Source of the DNA: Nocardioides currus
GTDB taxonomy: Bacteria; Actinomycetota; Actinomycetes; Propionibacteriales; Nocardioidaceae
NCBI RefSeq assembly: GCF_003057875.1
Contig: NZ_PYXZ01000004.1
Coordinates: 186,001-250,000, forward strand
DNA length: 64,000 nt
Direction of reading: 5' to 3'
Shown: in pieces, positions 51,601 through 60,395 of the stretch
Numbering within the stretch: position 1 is the first letter of the stretch
Layout of the letters: each line of letters opens with the position of its first letter
The notes under the pieces: model-generated
Told to the model about the DNA's origin: nothing
The model's database searches: none
What the model saw: only the letters and a program-made list of their open reading frames with translations
Position numbers and translations under genes: made by a program

Positions 51601-51982
51601 GGTCGGCGAGGGCCTCGCCGACCTCCACCAGGCGGGCGCCATCCGCCTGCTCGCCGCCGGCCTCGACTTCGACGACGCCGCACCCCTGCTGCGGATCTGC
51701 GTGCTCGCCGACCGTCCGACGCTGGCCGTCCTGGCCCGCGACAGCGTGGCGCAGGCCTTCGCCCCGGTCGTACGGCGACGGCCCGGCAGGGCCACGGAGC
51801 TGCTGGCCGAGCTGCCCACGGACGACACGGCGACCGGGCTGGTGGCGCTGGCGATCGCCGAGCCAGCCGGCGTCGTCGAGGGGTGGCCGAGCGACCTGCA
51901 GGCGGTCGTGCGCTCCCTGCGCGAGCACCCCGACCCAGACCTGCGCGACAGCGCGCTGCGGGTGGCGCTGGCTCCGGAGTGA
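48695..51982 (+). CDS. Large HEAT-repeat-like protein of unknown function
   Basis: A 1,095-residue protein with no signal peptide or membrane helix. It is almost wholly helical and Leu/Ala/Arg-rich, with repeated pairs of amphipathic helices (for example AEAAIAGLAWADDPTDALPD and RRAVIAAARFHLDDPETWDL), in the manner of HEAT or Armadillo arrays. I see no catalytic motif. Such scaffolds bind proteins or nucleic acids. The start is uncertain: GTG 48695 (VTSAARLLQQID) is preferred because CACAAT lies eight bases upstream; further in-frame upstream codons overlap the divergent DUF3152 start. It is followed after four bases by the convergent photolyase-like gene. Function unknown. Confidence 0.72.
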   Translation: MTSAARLLQQIDPLPAPARERLLAETARRLAGTTDLRPLLDDLAAHGAFGSRLALRLAVVAQDAAHVERSLDAAEPSVRARAIVAAVELGLPASLLLERFPKLPAAHRATLFRALRGHASVELAEALLPVAQDRFGDREAAALLPAVGHERVAALLPDLDHAVGSWTSLGSRHPAQLLAYVESRLSTEPTALWAGTWGQVGPAVAAATPADPARVLGLLERSILHAPFPAALTTHTAMLARLDPARFLRLVTDPGRVGQVPLGRTAMKAMADLPDADLVALGRAVDETCRLAVLLHALPPSRRAVVHEGVAGTGELNRYGAHHALESIDELPAVSRHAAARRLLAERSIADDPRSRLAVTARLDWPDAEPVLRPATQQPEAQDRAHAWACLVGAAARSREPEVVTELLGSMDRVRNDQDVVRRSVLSALAAVPPWLFSDSDAAALSQMVADAAAARDASWQTMSAIRALCDRLLHTGLVDAKPALARTALDGLGVLASQSSSPTLRGVTRHLPRGAEESLVTALLPRIETDAARGDFDVALDLAFVLGRRAWDLPRLQTYVDRARGAKSDSTVRGAISLWLAPPSTRDERVALVIKADRSTVTIPAVSHAIGWRRTDLLDDVLRRSMHGRFLKRGVRFVPHFQGCFHRWLPRQVLAYSKLLGDVAGSARLPAWERTQATRTLGRIGADLPLLRSLAGDTEVSVAEAAIAGLAWADDPTDALPDLVALAQTDRARVAVPAITRAARLVLPRDLPAILRPLLVGAKITSRKEAVRLLAEQRVPGAARLLVDTFDLPDQHRDVRRAVIAAARFHLDDPETWDLLDRAISDAEVATAVLDVPVGTVARRHRPSYAALVQRVAASDDPDTARPGLAALPAWLPWCPEAVEELVATVADLTRTSGWRPALTALATGCTITGSGAPLAALAVSLAGQDDDSLDGPDRDRPALRRLDALVQSTIAAVADRHRALATEVGEGLADLHQAGAIRLLAAGLDFDDAAPLLRICVLADRPTLAVLARDSVAQAFAPVVRRRPGRATELLAELPTDDTATGLVALAIAEPAGVVEGWPSDLQAVVRSLREHPDPDLRDSALRVALAPE

Positions 51983-51986
51983 GCCG

Positions 51987-53207
51987 TCAGCGGTGGACGC
52001 CCTTGCGCCAGGCGCTGTAGGAGGTGAGCCGCTGGCCGGCGGGCCGCGCGAGCCACGGCCAGGGGTGGGTGGCGACGACGGAGACCGACCGGGAGTGGCG
52101 CGCGAAGCCCGGCACGGGCGCGAAGGTGGCCGCGAGGTCGAGGCCGGCGAGCTCGTCGGCGACCCGCCCTCGGCGTACGACGACCTCACGGCGTTCGGCG
52201 AGGTCGGCCAGGCACTCGGTGAGGAAGACCAGCCGCTTGCCCGAGAGGCGCAGTGACCGCAGCAGCGGCTCGTCGAAGACGAAGACCACCGGCAGGTCGG
52301 GGTGGGCGGTCAGGGCGGGGTCGCCGTCGCCCAGCGACTCGGCAGTCAGCCAGACGTGGGTCGGCTCGCCCACGACGTGGGGGCTGGTGGGACCGGCCGA
52401 CGCGGCGCCGTCCACGCCGGACAGCGGGGTGTCCTCGACCCGGGGACCGCGCGGCGCGTCGGGCCACCCCTGGATCGGACAGGCGTCGCTCAACGGGCAC
52501 GAGCGACACAGCTGGGGAGCACGCTTCTCGACCTGCCAGCGGCTGAAGCCGTAGGGCTTGCCGGTCCCGGCCCCGATGGTCCACTGCCAGCCGAGCCGGT
52601 TGGCGGCCCGCGAGCCGTCGAGCAGGTGCCGGAAGAACTCGTCCTCGCCCTCTCGCCAGTCGCGCCCGTGGCGCACGGTCCAGTGCGAGGCCCACCACAT
52701 GCGGGTCTGGTTGACCAGCCAGCCGTCGGTCTCGAGCTCGTCGCGCAGCCAGGACGTGCAGGCCATGTCCTCGTCCCACGGCTCCGAGACGGGCGGGCGC
52801 GGCGGGTGGAAGCGCAGCGGGTCACGAGTCCGCGACCCCACCCGCGCGTAGAGGTGCCGGGCGTACTCCTGCCACAGCAGCTCGTCGCGGAAGCGCCGCC
52901 GGTCCCCCGCCGGGGCGTCGGCCACCGCGTCCCAGAGCTCGGGCAGGCTGAGCAGCCCGTGACGCACGTACGGCGACAGGCGGGTCGCGCCCCGCCTGCT
53001 CGCCGGCAGGACGGCCGAGCGCGAGCGTGCGTAGCCGGTGATGTCGAGCGTCGCGAGTGCGGCGTCGGCCGCCGCCTGACCGCCCCGGTGACCGCCGGAG
53101 CCGACGTTGTCCGGGCCCTCGAGCGTCACGTCCCCCAGGTGGGAGGCGACCCAGGCGCGGACATCCCCGGTGTCCTGGACCTCGGGGAGGGTGGGCAGCA
53201 CGGGCAT
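51987..53207 (-). CDS. Photolyase/cryptochrome-family protein with rearranged domain order
   Basis: A 406-residue flavoprotein. Residues ~40-235 match the photolyase FAD-binding domain: GGQAAADAALATLDITGYA, SPYVRHGLLSLPEL, LLWQEYARHLY, QTRMWWASHW, and the core GWQWTIGAGTGKPYGFSRW. Four cysteines (C150, C234, C237, C243) are spaced much like the [4Fe-4S] ligands of FeS-type photolyases such as PhrB. Residues ~285-390 resemble the alpha/beta antenna domain that normally comes first: THVWLTAESLGDGDPAL, LPVVFVFDEP, LVFLTECLADLAERREVVVR. The order is therefore FAD domain then Rossmann domain. DNA repair or light sensing is inferred from the family; activity has not been assessed. Confidence 0.85.
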   Translation of the reverse strand: MPVLPTLPEVQDTGDVRAWVASHLGDVTLEGPDNVGSGGHRGGQAAADAALATLDITGYARSRSAVLPASRRGATRLSPYVRHGLLSLPELWDAVADAPAGDRRRFRDELLWQEYARHLYARVGSRTRDPLRFHPPRPPVSEPWDEDMACTSWLRDELETDGWLVNQTRMWWASHWTVRHGRDWREGEDEFFRHLLDGSRAANRLGWQWTIGAGTGKPYGFSRWQVEKRAPQLCRSCPLSDACPIQGWPDAPRGPRVEDTPLSGVDGAASAGPTSPHVVGEPTHVWLTAESLGDGDPALTAHPDLPVVFVFDEPLLRSLRLSGKRLVFLTECLADLAERREVVVRRGRVADELAGLDLAATFAPVPGFARHSRSVSVVATHPWPWLARPAGQRLTSYSAWRKGVHR

Positions 53208-53228
53208 GTCCCCACCCTGCCAGCCGAC

Positions 53229-53795
53229 CTACAGCACCCCGAGGTGGTCGAGGAGGATCCGGATCCCGATCAGGACCAGGATCAGCCCGCCGACGACCTC
53301 GGCCGGGGTGCGGAAGCGGACCCCCGCCCGGTGGCCGAGGTGCACGCCGACCAGCGTCAGCACGAACGTGACCACGCCGATCGCGAGCACCGCGCCGGTG
53401 ATGTCGACCTCGAGGAAGGCGAAGCTCACCCCGACGGCGAGGGCATCGATGCTGGTCGCGATGCCGAGGAGCAGCAGCTGCCGCAGGGGGATGCCGACCT
53501 CGTCGGTGCTCTCGTCCGCGTCGGGGTGCAGCGCCTCCCAGATCATCCGGGCTCCGATGAGGACCAGCAGGCCGAAGGCGATCCAGTGGTCGACGTCCTC
53601 GATGTAGTCGCGCAGTCCGCGACCCAGGAACCAGCCGATCAGCGGCATCAGAGCCTGGAAGCCGCCGAAGGTCGCGGCCAGCACGAGCGCGTCGCGCGAG
53701 CGCAGCCGGCGCATCTGCAGGCCCTTGCCGAGGGCGACGGCGAAGGCGTCGGCGGAGACGCCGAGGGCGATCAGGAGGAGTGTCCAGGTGGACAT
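53229..53795 (-). CDS. mntP: Manganese efflux pump MntP
   Basis: A 188-residue protein with six helices and two inverted DUF204 halves: ALGVSADAFAVALGKGL and ATSIDALAVGVSFAFL, whose paired aspartates line the Mn path. It exports Mn2+ and guards against excess. Upstream lies a yybP-ykoY manganese riboswitch, matching the known regulation of mntP. ATG 53795 was chosen as the start of the first helix; a ribosome binding site is not obvious, though GAAAGG sits seven bases upstream. Confidence 0.92.
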   Translation of the reverse strand: MSTWTLLLIALGVSADAFAVALGKGLQMRRLRSRDALVLAATFGGFQALMPLIGWFLGRGLRDYIEDVDHWIAFGLLVLIGARMIWEALHPDADESTDEVGIPLRQLLLLGIATSIDALAVGVSFAFLEVDITGAVLAIGVVTFVLTLVGVHLGHRAGVRFRTPAEVVGGLILVLIGIRILLDHLGVL

Positions 53796-53849
53796 GGGGG
53801 CCTTTCGGAAGTGGGGCTGCCGAAGGCCGTTCAGGGGTGGCTTCGGCAC

Positions 53850-53985
53850 GTCAAGGTGCCGAAGGTCTCGCTCACCCGGCCTGGCTGGCCGGGCGGTACG
53901 CCGGGTGGCCTGGGCCACCGGTGTGTCGACGTACCTCCGCGCCCCGGAGACCGGGACTGGGACGGGAACTACTCCCCTTCGAAGC
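53850..53985 (-). ncRNA. yybP-ykoY manganese riboswitch upstream of mntP
   Basis: On the minus strand the region opens with GAAGGGGAGTAG (53980-53969) and closes with GGTGAGCGAGACCTTC (53876-53861), the two conserved blocks of the yybP-ykoY aptamer that dock to bind Mn2+. Between them lie GC-rich stems. After it, CTTCGGCAC/GTGCCGAAG (53841-53849, 53856-53864) can form a competing hairpin that shares bases with the closing block, a plausible expression platform about 45 bases from the mntP start. High Mn2+ should switch mntP on. Exact ends are approximate. Confidence 0.85.
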
Positions 53986-54059
53986 CCCCATGTTGCCAGA
54001 GCCCGGACTGTTGGTGGGCATCGACGCCGGGTGATGCCCGCCACTGCGGGCGGTCGACC

Positions 54060-55304
<1,245 letters not shown>

Positions 55305-55305
<1 letters not shown>

Positions 55306-55745
55306 CAGGTGCTCTCTTCCTGCTCGGTGGGCGTGATCGTGACGTCCTCTTCGGTCACGACTCCGTCGACGATGCTGTAGGACCTGAACTCGACCGGGCC
55401 CTCGTTATTCCCGTGCTCGCGCGTGCTGACGAGCACGTAGTGGGCGTTGGGCTCGCTCGCCAGACCGATGTCGGTGCGGCTCGGGTAGGCCTCCGTGGCC
55501 GTGTGCGAGTGGTAGACCACGACCGGCTCCTCGTCACGCTCGTCCATGTCCTTGTAGAGCTGGAACAGGTCGGTCGAGTCGAACTCGTAGAACGTCGGCG
55601 AGCCGGCAGCGTTGACCATCTCGATGAAGCGCACCGGTCGGTCGCTGCCCTCCGGGCCGGCGACGATGCCGCAGGCCTCGTCCGGGTGGTCGCGCTTGGC
55701 GTGCGCGACGATCGCGTCGTACGTCGCCTGGTCGATGGTCAGCAC
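55305..55745 (-). CDS. mec: JAMM/MPN+ metalloprotease Mec
   Basis: A 146-residue isopeptidase-like metalloprotease: catalytic glutamate E23 in DEACGIVAG and the zinc motif HSHTATEAYPSRTD (H79, H81, S89, D92), the HxHx7SxxD signature. It releases cysteine from the CysO-cysteine adduct, ending the CysM/CysO pathway. GTG 55745 is chosen because TAGGCT lies seven bases upstream; an upstream ATG at 55766 would overlap that box. It may also trim the extra residues of the adjacent CysO. Confidence 0.9.
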
Positions 55746-55828
55746 GGGTCCAAGCCTAGGCGGCAATCCATTTGACCCCGACCCGTCTCACCGGATATAT
55801 CTCGACGTCAAGACACATGGGGGTGTGC

Positions 55829-57079
55829 ATGACCGTCGTCCCGCCCGCACCGCTGACCCGGCGCGGCATCCCGCTGGAGCGCGACCTGCGGGTCCTCGCT
55901 CTCGGCTCCTTCGCCAACCGCTTCGGCGCGGGCGCGGTGATGACGACGAGCGCGCTCTACTTCACCCGCCAGGTCGGCTTCTCCCCCGCCGAGGTCGGGC
56001 TCGCGCTGGCGGTCGCCGCCGTCGTGGGCATCGTGGTCCAGATCCCGGCCGGGCACCTCGGGGACAGCCACGGGCCGCGCCGCGTGCTGACGATCCTGAT
56101 GGTCGGGGCCGCGCTCACCAGCGCGCTCCCCGTCCTGGCCCGGGCACCGTGGCAGCTGGCGCTGCTGCTGGGCCTGCAGGCGCTCTTCGAGCGGTCGGCG
56201 GGCGCCGTACAGCAAGGGGTCATCGCGCAGCTGGCGACCGGCGGGCGCGGGGTGCTGTTCAAGGCCTACCTGCGCGCGGTGACCAACACGGCGATCGGGC
56301 TCGGGTCGGTCTTCGGCGGCGCCGCGCTGGTGGTCGACGAGACCTGGGCGTACGTCGCGGTCTTCGTGCTCAACGCCGTGTTCACCGGCTTCGCGGCCTG
56401 GAACAGCCGCCGCCTCCCCGACCTGCCGGCCTTCGAGCGCGTCGAGGGCGAGCCGCGGCTGGCGGTGCTGCGGGACTGGCCCTACGCCGTCGTGGTCGCG
56501 ATCACCGGGCTGTTCGCGCTGCACTTCTTCGTCATGGAGCTCGGGCTGGCGCTCTTCGTCTCCGAGCGCACCGCGGCACCACCGGTGATGGTCGCCGTGC
56601 TGCTCCTGCTCAACACCACCTGCGTGGCGCTCTTCCAGGTCCGGCTGTCCCGGCGGGCCGACTCGGTCGAGGCCGGCGCCCGGGCGCTCGTGCGCGGGGC
56701 GATCTGGATCGCGGCCGGGTTCGCGATCGTCTCGCTGGCCGACCGCGGCGAGGCGGCGTTCGCCGTCGTCGTGCTGGTGATCGGCTCGCTGGTCCACGTC
56801 GTCGGCGAGATGATCGGCTCCGGCGGCCAGTGGGGCCTGCAGATGGGGCTTGCGCCGCACGAGCGGCAGGGGCAGTACCAGGGCTTCGCGGGCCTGGGCT
56901 TCAGCACCGTGGCCGTGTTCGCCCCGCCGGTGGTCACGCTGCTCTGCGTCGACATGGGCGAGACCGGCTGGCTCGTGCTGGCGGGCATCATGCTCGCCAT
57001 CGCGGCCGTGTCGGTGCCGGTCTCGCGGTGGGCCCTGGCCTCGCGCGAGCGCTACGGCGTGCTCACGCACTCGGGCTGA
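55829..57079 (+). CDS. MFS transporter
   Basis: A protein of about 416 residues with 12 predicted helices and the MFS signature GHLGDSHGPRRVL between helices 2 and 3 (GxLaDrxGrr type). Drug-like or metabolite efflux is usual for this branch, but the substrate is unknown. The start is uncertain: ATG 55829 (MTVVPPAPLTRRG) with GGGGG upstream is preferred over ATG 55817. Stop codons of this gene and the convergent Nudix gene lie a single base apart. Confidence 0.87.
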   Translation: MTVVPPAPLTRRGIPLERDLRVLALGSFANRFGAGAVMTTSALYFTRQVGFSPAEVGLALAVAAVVGIVVQIPAGHLGDSHGPRRVLTILMVGAALTSALPVLARAPWQLALLLGLQALFERSAGAVQQGVIAQLATGGRGVLFKAYLRAVTNTAIGLGSVFGGAALVVDETWAYVAVFVLNAVFTGFAAWNSRRLPDLPAFERVEGEPRLAVLRDWPYAVVVAITGLFALHFFVMELGLALFVSERTAAPPVMVAVLLLLNTTCVALFQVRLSRRADSVEAGARALVRGAIWIAAGFAIVSLADRGEAAFAVVVLVIGSLVHVVGEMIGSGGQWGLQMGLAPHERQGQYQGFAGLGFSTVAVFAPPVVTLLCVDMGETGWLVLAGIMLAIAAVSVPVSRWALASRERYGVLTHSG

Positions 57080-57080
57080 G

Positions 57081-58280
57081 TCACACCCGGATCGCGGCGG
57101 GGATCCCGTCCCGGAAGACCTCGGGCTCGGCCGGGAAGGACTCGGTGACGCCGCGGTCGTGGCGGGCGGCGCTCCAGGCGGCGGCGCACGCGTCGAGCAG
57201 GTCATCCTCGGCGAAGGTCGGGTTGCGGAACCACGCCGGCGCCTCGATGCCCTGCTCGCGCAACGCCTCGCGTCGGGCGAGGGCGCCCTCGGGGTCCTTC
57301 TTGCGGGCCAGCACGGGCGCGCCGGTCATCCGCGCGAAGCTGAGCTCGGGGTGCACCTCGATCACCTCGACCCCGGGTCGTCCGCGCAGCCAGGCGTCGA
57401 CCTGGAGGATCTTGGGGCCGAGCGCGTAGGCCTGGGCGCTCGCGCTGGTCCCGCCGGTGGCAGCGACGTTGGCGGCCCGCGCCAGCTCGTAGGTCGGCGC
57501 TTCGTACGCCGCTCGCGTGAGCGTGGTGAAGAGCGACGAGCCCTTCCCGACCAGCTGCCTGCGGGCCTCCGCGTCGGCCCGGCGACCACCCGCGTCGGGG
57601 AGCCCGATGGGGATGTCGATCGCGACGACCGCGGGGTCGGCGCTCTCCCGCACCAGCTCCAGCAGGGCCGAGATCGACTCGGCGACGTGGACGGTCGGAC
57701 GCCCCTCCGGACCGATCAGCACGCCGACCCACCCGGCCGCGCAGGCATCGACCCCGAGGACGGGGCGGTCGGGGCGGAGCCGCACCGGGGCCGTGGGCGC
57801 GCTCGCCCCGCCCGCGAAGCGCGCCTCGCGCTCGTCGGACAGGCCGGCCTCCATCCGGGCCTGCATGTGGTCGGACATCTCGGGAAGGTCCGCGATCGGC
57901 CACCAGCGCACGTCGGTGGACTCGTCGTCGGCGACGTATGCCTCCCCGCTGATCCACGTGCAGGCGAAGGTGAGGTCGAGGTAGGACGCGCGGTCGCCGT
58001 TGTCGTAGGTGATCTCGTCGAGCACCATCGTCGCCGCGAGCCGGTCGACGCTGATCACCACCCCGGTCTCCTCCAGCGCCTCGCGCGCGGCGGCGACCGC
58101 CGGTTCCTCCCCCGGGTCGACGATGCCGGTGACGGGCGTCCACGCGCCGTTGTCGGAGCGCTTGACCAGCAGGACGTGGCCGTCGCCGCGGGTGATCACG
58201 GCGGTGACGCCGGGCAGCCACAGCGGGTGGTGGCCGATCATCTCCCGCATCTCGACGATGAAGTCGGGGATCGGGCTCAC
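57081..58280 (-). CDS. Nudix hydrolase fused to a DUF429 domain
   Basis: A 399-residue two-domain protein. Residues ~20-150 form a Nudix domain with a complete Nudix box from G52 to V74 (GIVDPGEEPAVAAAREALEE at its start). Residues ~170-395 match DUF429, an RNase H-like predicted nuclease: GVDACAAGWVGVL, VVAIDIPIGLPDAGG, VIEVHPELSFARM, and DDLLDACAAAW with a conserved acidic pattern. Nudix enzymes split nucleoside diphosphate-X bonds. The joint function is unknown; the frame is continuous with no sign of a sequencing frameshift. GTG 58280 is chosen. Confidence 0.85.
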   Translation of the reverse strand: MSPIPDFIVEMREMIGHHPLWLPGVTAVITRGDGHVLLVKRSDNGAWTPVTGIVDPGEEPAVAAAREALEETGVVISVDRLAATMVLDEITYDNGDRASYLDLTFACTWISGEAYVADDESTDVRWWPIADLPEMSDHMQARMEAGLSDEREARFAGGASAPTAPVRLRPDRPVLGVDACAAGWVGVLIGPEGRPTVHVAESISALLELVRESADPAVVAIDIPIGLPDAGGRRADAEARRQLVGKGSSLFTTLTRAAYEAPTYELARAANVAATGGTSASAQAYALGPKILQVDAWLRGRPGVEVIEVHPELSFARMTGAPVLARKKDPEGALARREALREQGIEAPAWFRNPTFAEDDLLDACAAAWSAARHDRGVTESFPAEPEVFRDGIPAAIRV

Positions 58281-58287
58281 GGGGTGC

Positions 58288-58872
58288 TCACCGGGTCAGC
58301 GCCTCGACCAGGGTCTCCTGGAGCCAGCCGACCCACTCGTAGATGTCGTGCGCCTGGGAGCGGGGGTCCTCGTCGTCGAGGGCGGCCCACACCTCCTCGT
58401 CGCCCTCCTCGACGCCCAGCCGGGTGGCGAGCGCGAGGCGGATGTCGGTGAACGAGCGCATCCAGGTCTCGGCGGACGGCTCGTCGAGCTCGACGTCGAT
58501 CATGAGCCCGTCCTCCTCGAGCTCGGGCGGCAGCCCGGCCTCCTCGAGGGTGTCGATGATGCAGCAGGCCGCGGCCGCCTTGCCGTCGCGCAGGCTGCCC
58601 TCCGTGAACCGGCGGAACTCCGAGGCTGCCTCAGCGTCCTCGGTGTAGGCCGTCGGGAAGAGCCGCTGGAGGACCGGGTCCTCGGGCTCGCTGGTGGGCC
58701 CGGAGAAGTCCATCATCGCCTCGAACGGGTCGCGCGAGTCGTCCGGCACGGCCGCCTCGTTGCGCAGCAGCTCGACGATCTGCGAGGCGAGCGAGCGCAG
58801 CAGGTCGGCCTCGAAGCCGGAGAAGTTGGCGATGACGAGGCGGGAGGACCGGTGGCGGGTGAAGGCCCCCAC
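58288..58872 (-). CDS. DUF2017 family protein
   Basis: A 194-residue acidic helical protein: LVIANFSGFEADLLRSLASQIVELL at the start, DPVLQRLFPTAY, EFRRFTE and DIYEWVGWLQETLVEAL at the end. The family is almost always next to clpS in actinobacteria (Rv1332 next to Rv1331), which suggests a role tied to ClpS or ClpCP proteolysis, but none is established. GTG 58872 is one base after the clpS stop codon. Confidence 0.88.
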   Translation of the reverse strand: MGAFTRHRSSRLVIANFSGFEADLLRSLASQIVELLRNEAAVPDDSRDPFEAMMDFSGPTSEPEDPVLQRLFPTAYTEDAEAASEFRRFTEGSLRDGKAAAACCIIDTLEEAGLPPELEEDGLMIDVELDEPSAETWMRSFTDIRLALATRLGVEEGDEEVWAALDDEDPRSQAHDIYEWVGWLQETLVEALTR

Positions 58873-58873
58873 G

Positions 58874-59179
58874 TCAGGTCGCCTTCTCCATCGTCGCCCA
58901 CAGGCCGTACTCGTGCATCGCCTGCACGTCGCGCTCCATCTCCTCGCGGGTCCCGGTCGACACGACCGACTTGCCGTCCTCGTGCACCTCCATCATCAGC
59001 TTCTCCGCCTTGGGCTCGGGATAGCCGAAGTACTTCTGGAAGACGTAGCTGACGTAGGACATGAGGTTGACCGGGTCGTTCCACACGATGGTCACCCACG
59101 GCTTGGCCAGGAAGGTGATCTCGTCGGGGGTGAGCGTCGGATCGACCTCGACGGGGCTTGCTGCTGACACGGTCGCCAT
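58874..59179 (-). CDS. clpS: ATP-dependent Clp protease adapter ClpS
   Basis: A 101-residue adapter: disordered N-terminus, then [20 protein letters not shown], where the asparagine-aspartate pair helps to recognise N-degrons, and [14 protein letters not shown]. It delivers proteins with bulky hydrophobic N-termini to ClpC/ClpA. Most similar to actinobacterial ClpS by its length and position before DUF2017. Confidence 0.93.
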   Translation of the reverse strand: MATVSAASPVEVDPTLTPDEITFLAKPWVTIVWNDPVNLMSYVSYVFQKYFGYPEPKAEKLMMEVHEDGKSVVSTGTREEMERDVQAMHEYGLWATMEKAT

Positions 59180-59204
59180 CGTGGCACACGCACCCCTGCC
59201 GACC

Positions 59205-59588
59205 TCAGTCCCAGGTGATCGCGTGCCGGTCGAAGTCCTCCTGGTCCGTCCAGACGGGAACGACGCAGAAGACCATGCCGCCGGGGTCGTCCATCACCAC
59301 CCAGCCGTCGGCCCGTTCGGTCACGGTGGCTCCCAGCGCCTCGAGCCGGGCCACCTCGGCGGGCACGTCGTCGGTCTCGAGGTCGAGGTGGACCCGCGGC
59401 GGGGTGCCGGACCCCGTCCGCTGGAGCTCGAAGGCGACGTTGCCGGGCAGCCGGTCGAGGGACTCGTAGGGCGGGTCCGGGTTGGCGGAGCGTACGGCGC
59501 CCTGCGCGCCGGCCCAGAAGTCGGCCGCAGCGTCGAAGGACTCCTGCGGGTGGTCGATCATGACGACGGCGATGCGAGACCGGTGCAC
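59205..59588 (-). CDS. VOC (glyoxalase/bleomycin resistance) family protein
   Basis: A 127-residue protein with the paired beta-alpha-beta-beta-beta units of the VOC fold: [41 protein letters not shown] and [14 protein letters not shown]. It could be an enzyme or a small-molecule binding protein; metal residues are partly present. GTG 59588 is supported by TAGCGT seven bases upstream. It is divergent from the enoyl-CoA hydratase gene. Confidence 0.8.
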   Translation of the reverse strand: MHRSRIAVVMIDHPQESFDAAADFWAGAQGAVRSANPDPPYESLDRLPGNVAFELQRTGSGTPPRVHLDLETDDVPAEVARLEALGATVTERADGWVVMDDPGGMVFCVVPVWTDQEDFDRHAITWD

Positions 59589-59624
59589 GGACAGCACGCT
59601 ACGCCCGCCGCTAGTCTCGCGCCC

Positions 59625-60395
59625 ATGGCCGACCTCGAGACAGCCCTGGCCGACGGCGTGCTCACCCTGCGGTTCAACCGGCCCGAGGTGCTCAACGCGC
59701 TGTCGGGCGAGATGGCGCTCGCGCTCTGCGAGGAGCTCGAGGGCGCGGTGTCGCGTCGCGACGTGCGGGTCGTGGTGATCACGGGCACCGGCGCGGCCTT
59801 CAGCACCGGGGCGGACATCGGCGGCGCCGAGGCGCACGAGCGCTTCGACGTACGCGCCCTGGACGCCGCCAACCGGATGGTGCGCGCCGTGGTCAACCTC
59901 GACAAGCCGGTCGTCGCCGGGGTCAACGGCATCGCCGCCGGGGTGGGCGCGAGCATCGCGCTCGCCGCGGACATCATCGTGGCCGCGGAGTCGGCGGCGT
60001 TCCTGCTCGCCTTCGCGCGGGTCGGCCTGATGCCGGACGGCGGGGCGACGGCGACCATCGCGGCCGGCGTCGGGCGGGCGCGCGCGATGCGGATGGCCCT
60101 GCTCGCCGAGCCGCTGGGTGCGGCGGAGGCGCTCGACGCGGGGCTGGTCACGCACCTGGCGGGCGACGAGGAGCTCGACGCGACGGTGGTCCGGCTGGCC
60201 CGGCGCCTGGCGGCGGGACCGCCGCTCGCATTCTCGGCGACCAAGAAGGCGATCAACGCCGCGACGCTGTCCCACCTCGACGGCGCGCTCGAGCGGGAGC
60301 GCACGGGTCAGACGATCCTGCTGCGCACCGCCGACGCGGCCGAGGGCATGCGCGCCTTCAACGAGTCGCGACGCCCCGACTTCACCGGCGCCTGA
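59625..60395 (+). CDS. Enoyl-CoA hydratase/isomerase family protein
   Basis: A 256-residue crotonase-fold protein: LRFNRPEVLNALS, oxyanion-hole blocks FSTGADIGGAE and GIAAGVGASIALAADI, and the second-acid region ARVGLMPDGGAT. The expected E-G catalytic pair in the last motif reads as GLMPDGGAT, so the second catalytic acid appears to be Asp rather than Glu. It may be a hydratase, isomerase or thioesterase in fatty acid degradation. TAGTCT lies seven bases before ATG 59625. Confidence 0.85.
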   Translation: MADLETALADGVLTLRFNRPEVLNALSGEMALALCEELEGAVSRRDVRVVVITGTGAAFSTGADIGGAEAHERFDVRALDAANRMVRAVVNLDKPVVAGVNGIAAGVGASIALAADIIVAAESAAFLLAFARVGLMPDGGATATIAAGVGRARAMRMALLAEPLGAAEALDAGLVTHLAGDEELDATVVRLARRLAAGPPLAFSATKKAINAATLSHLDGALERERTGQTILLRTADAAEGMRAFNESRRPDFTGA

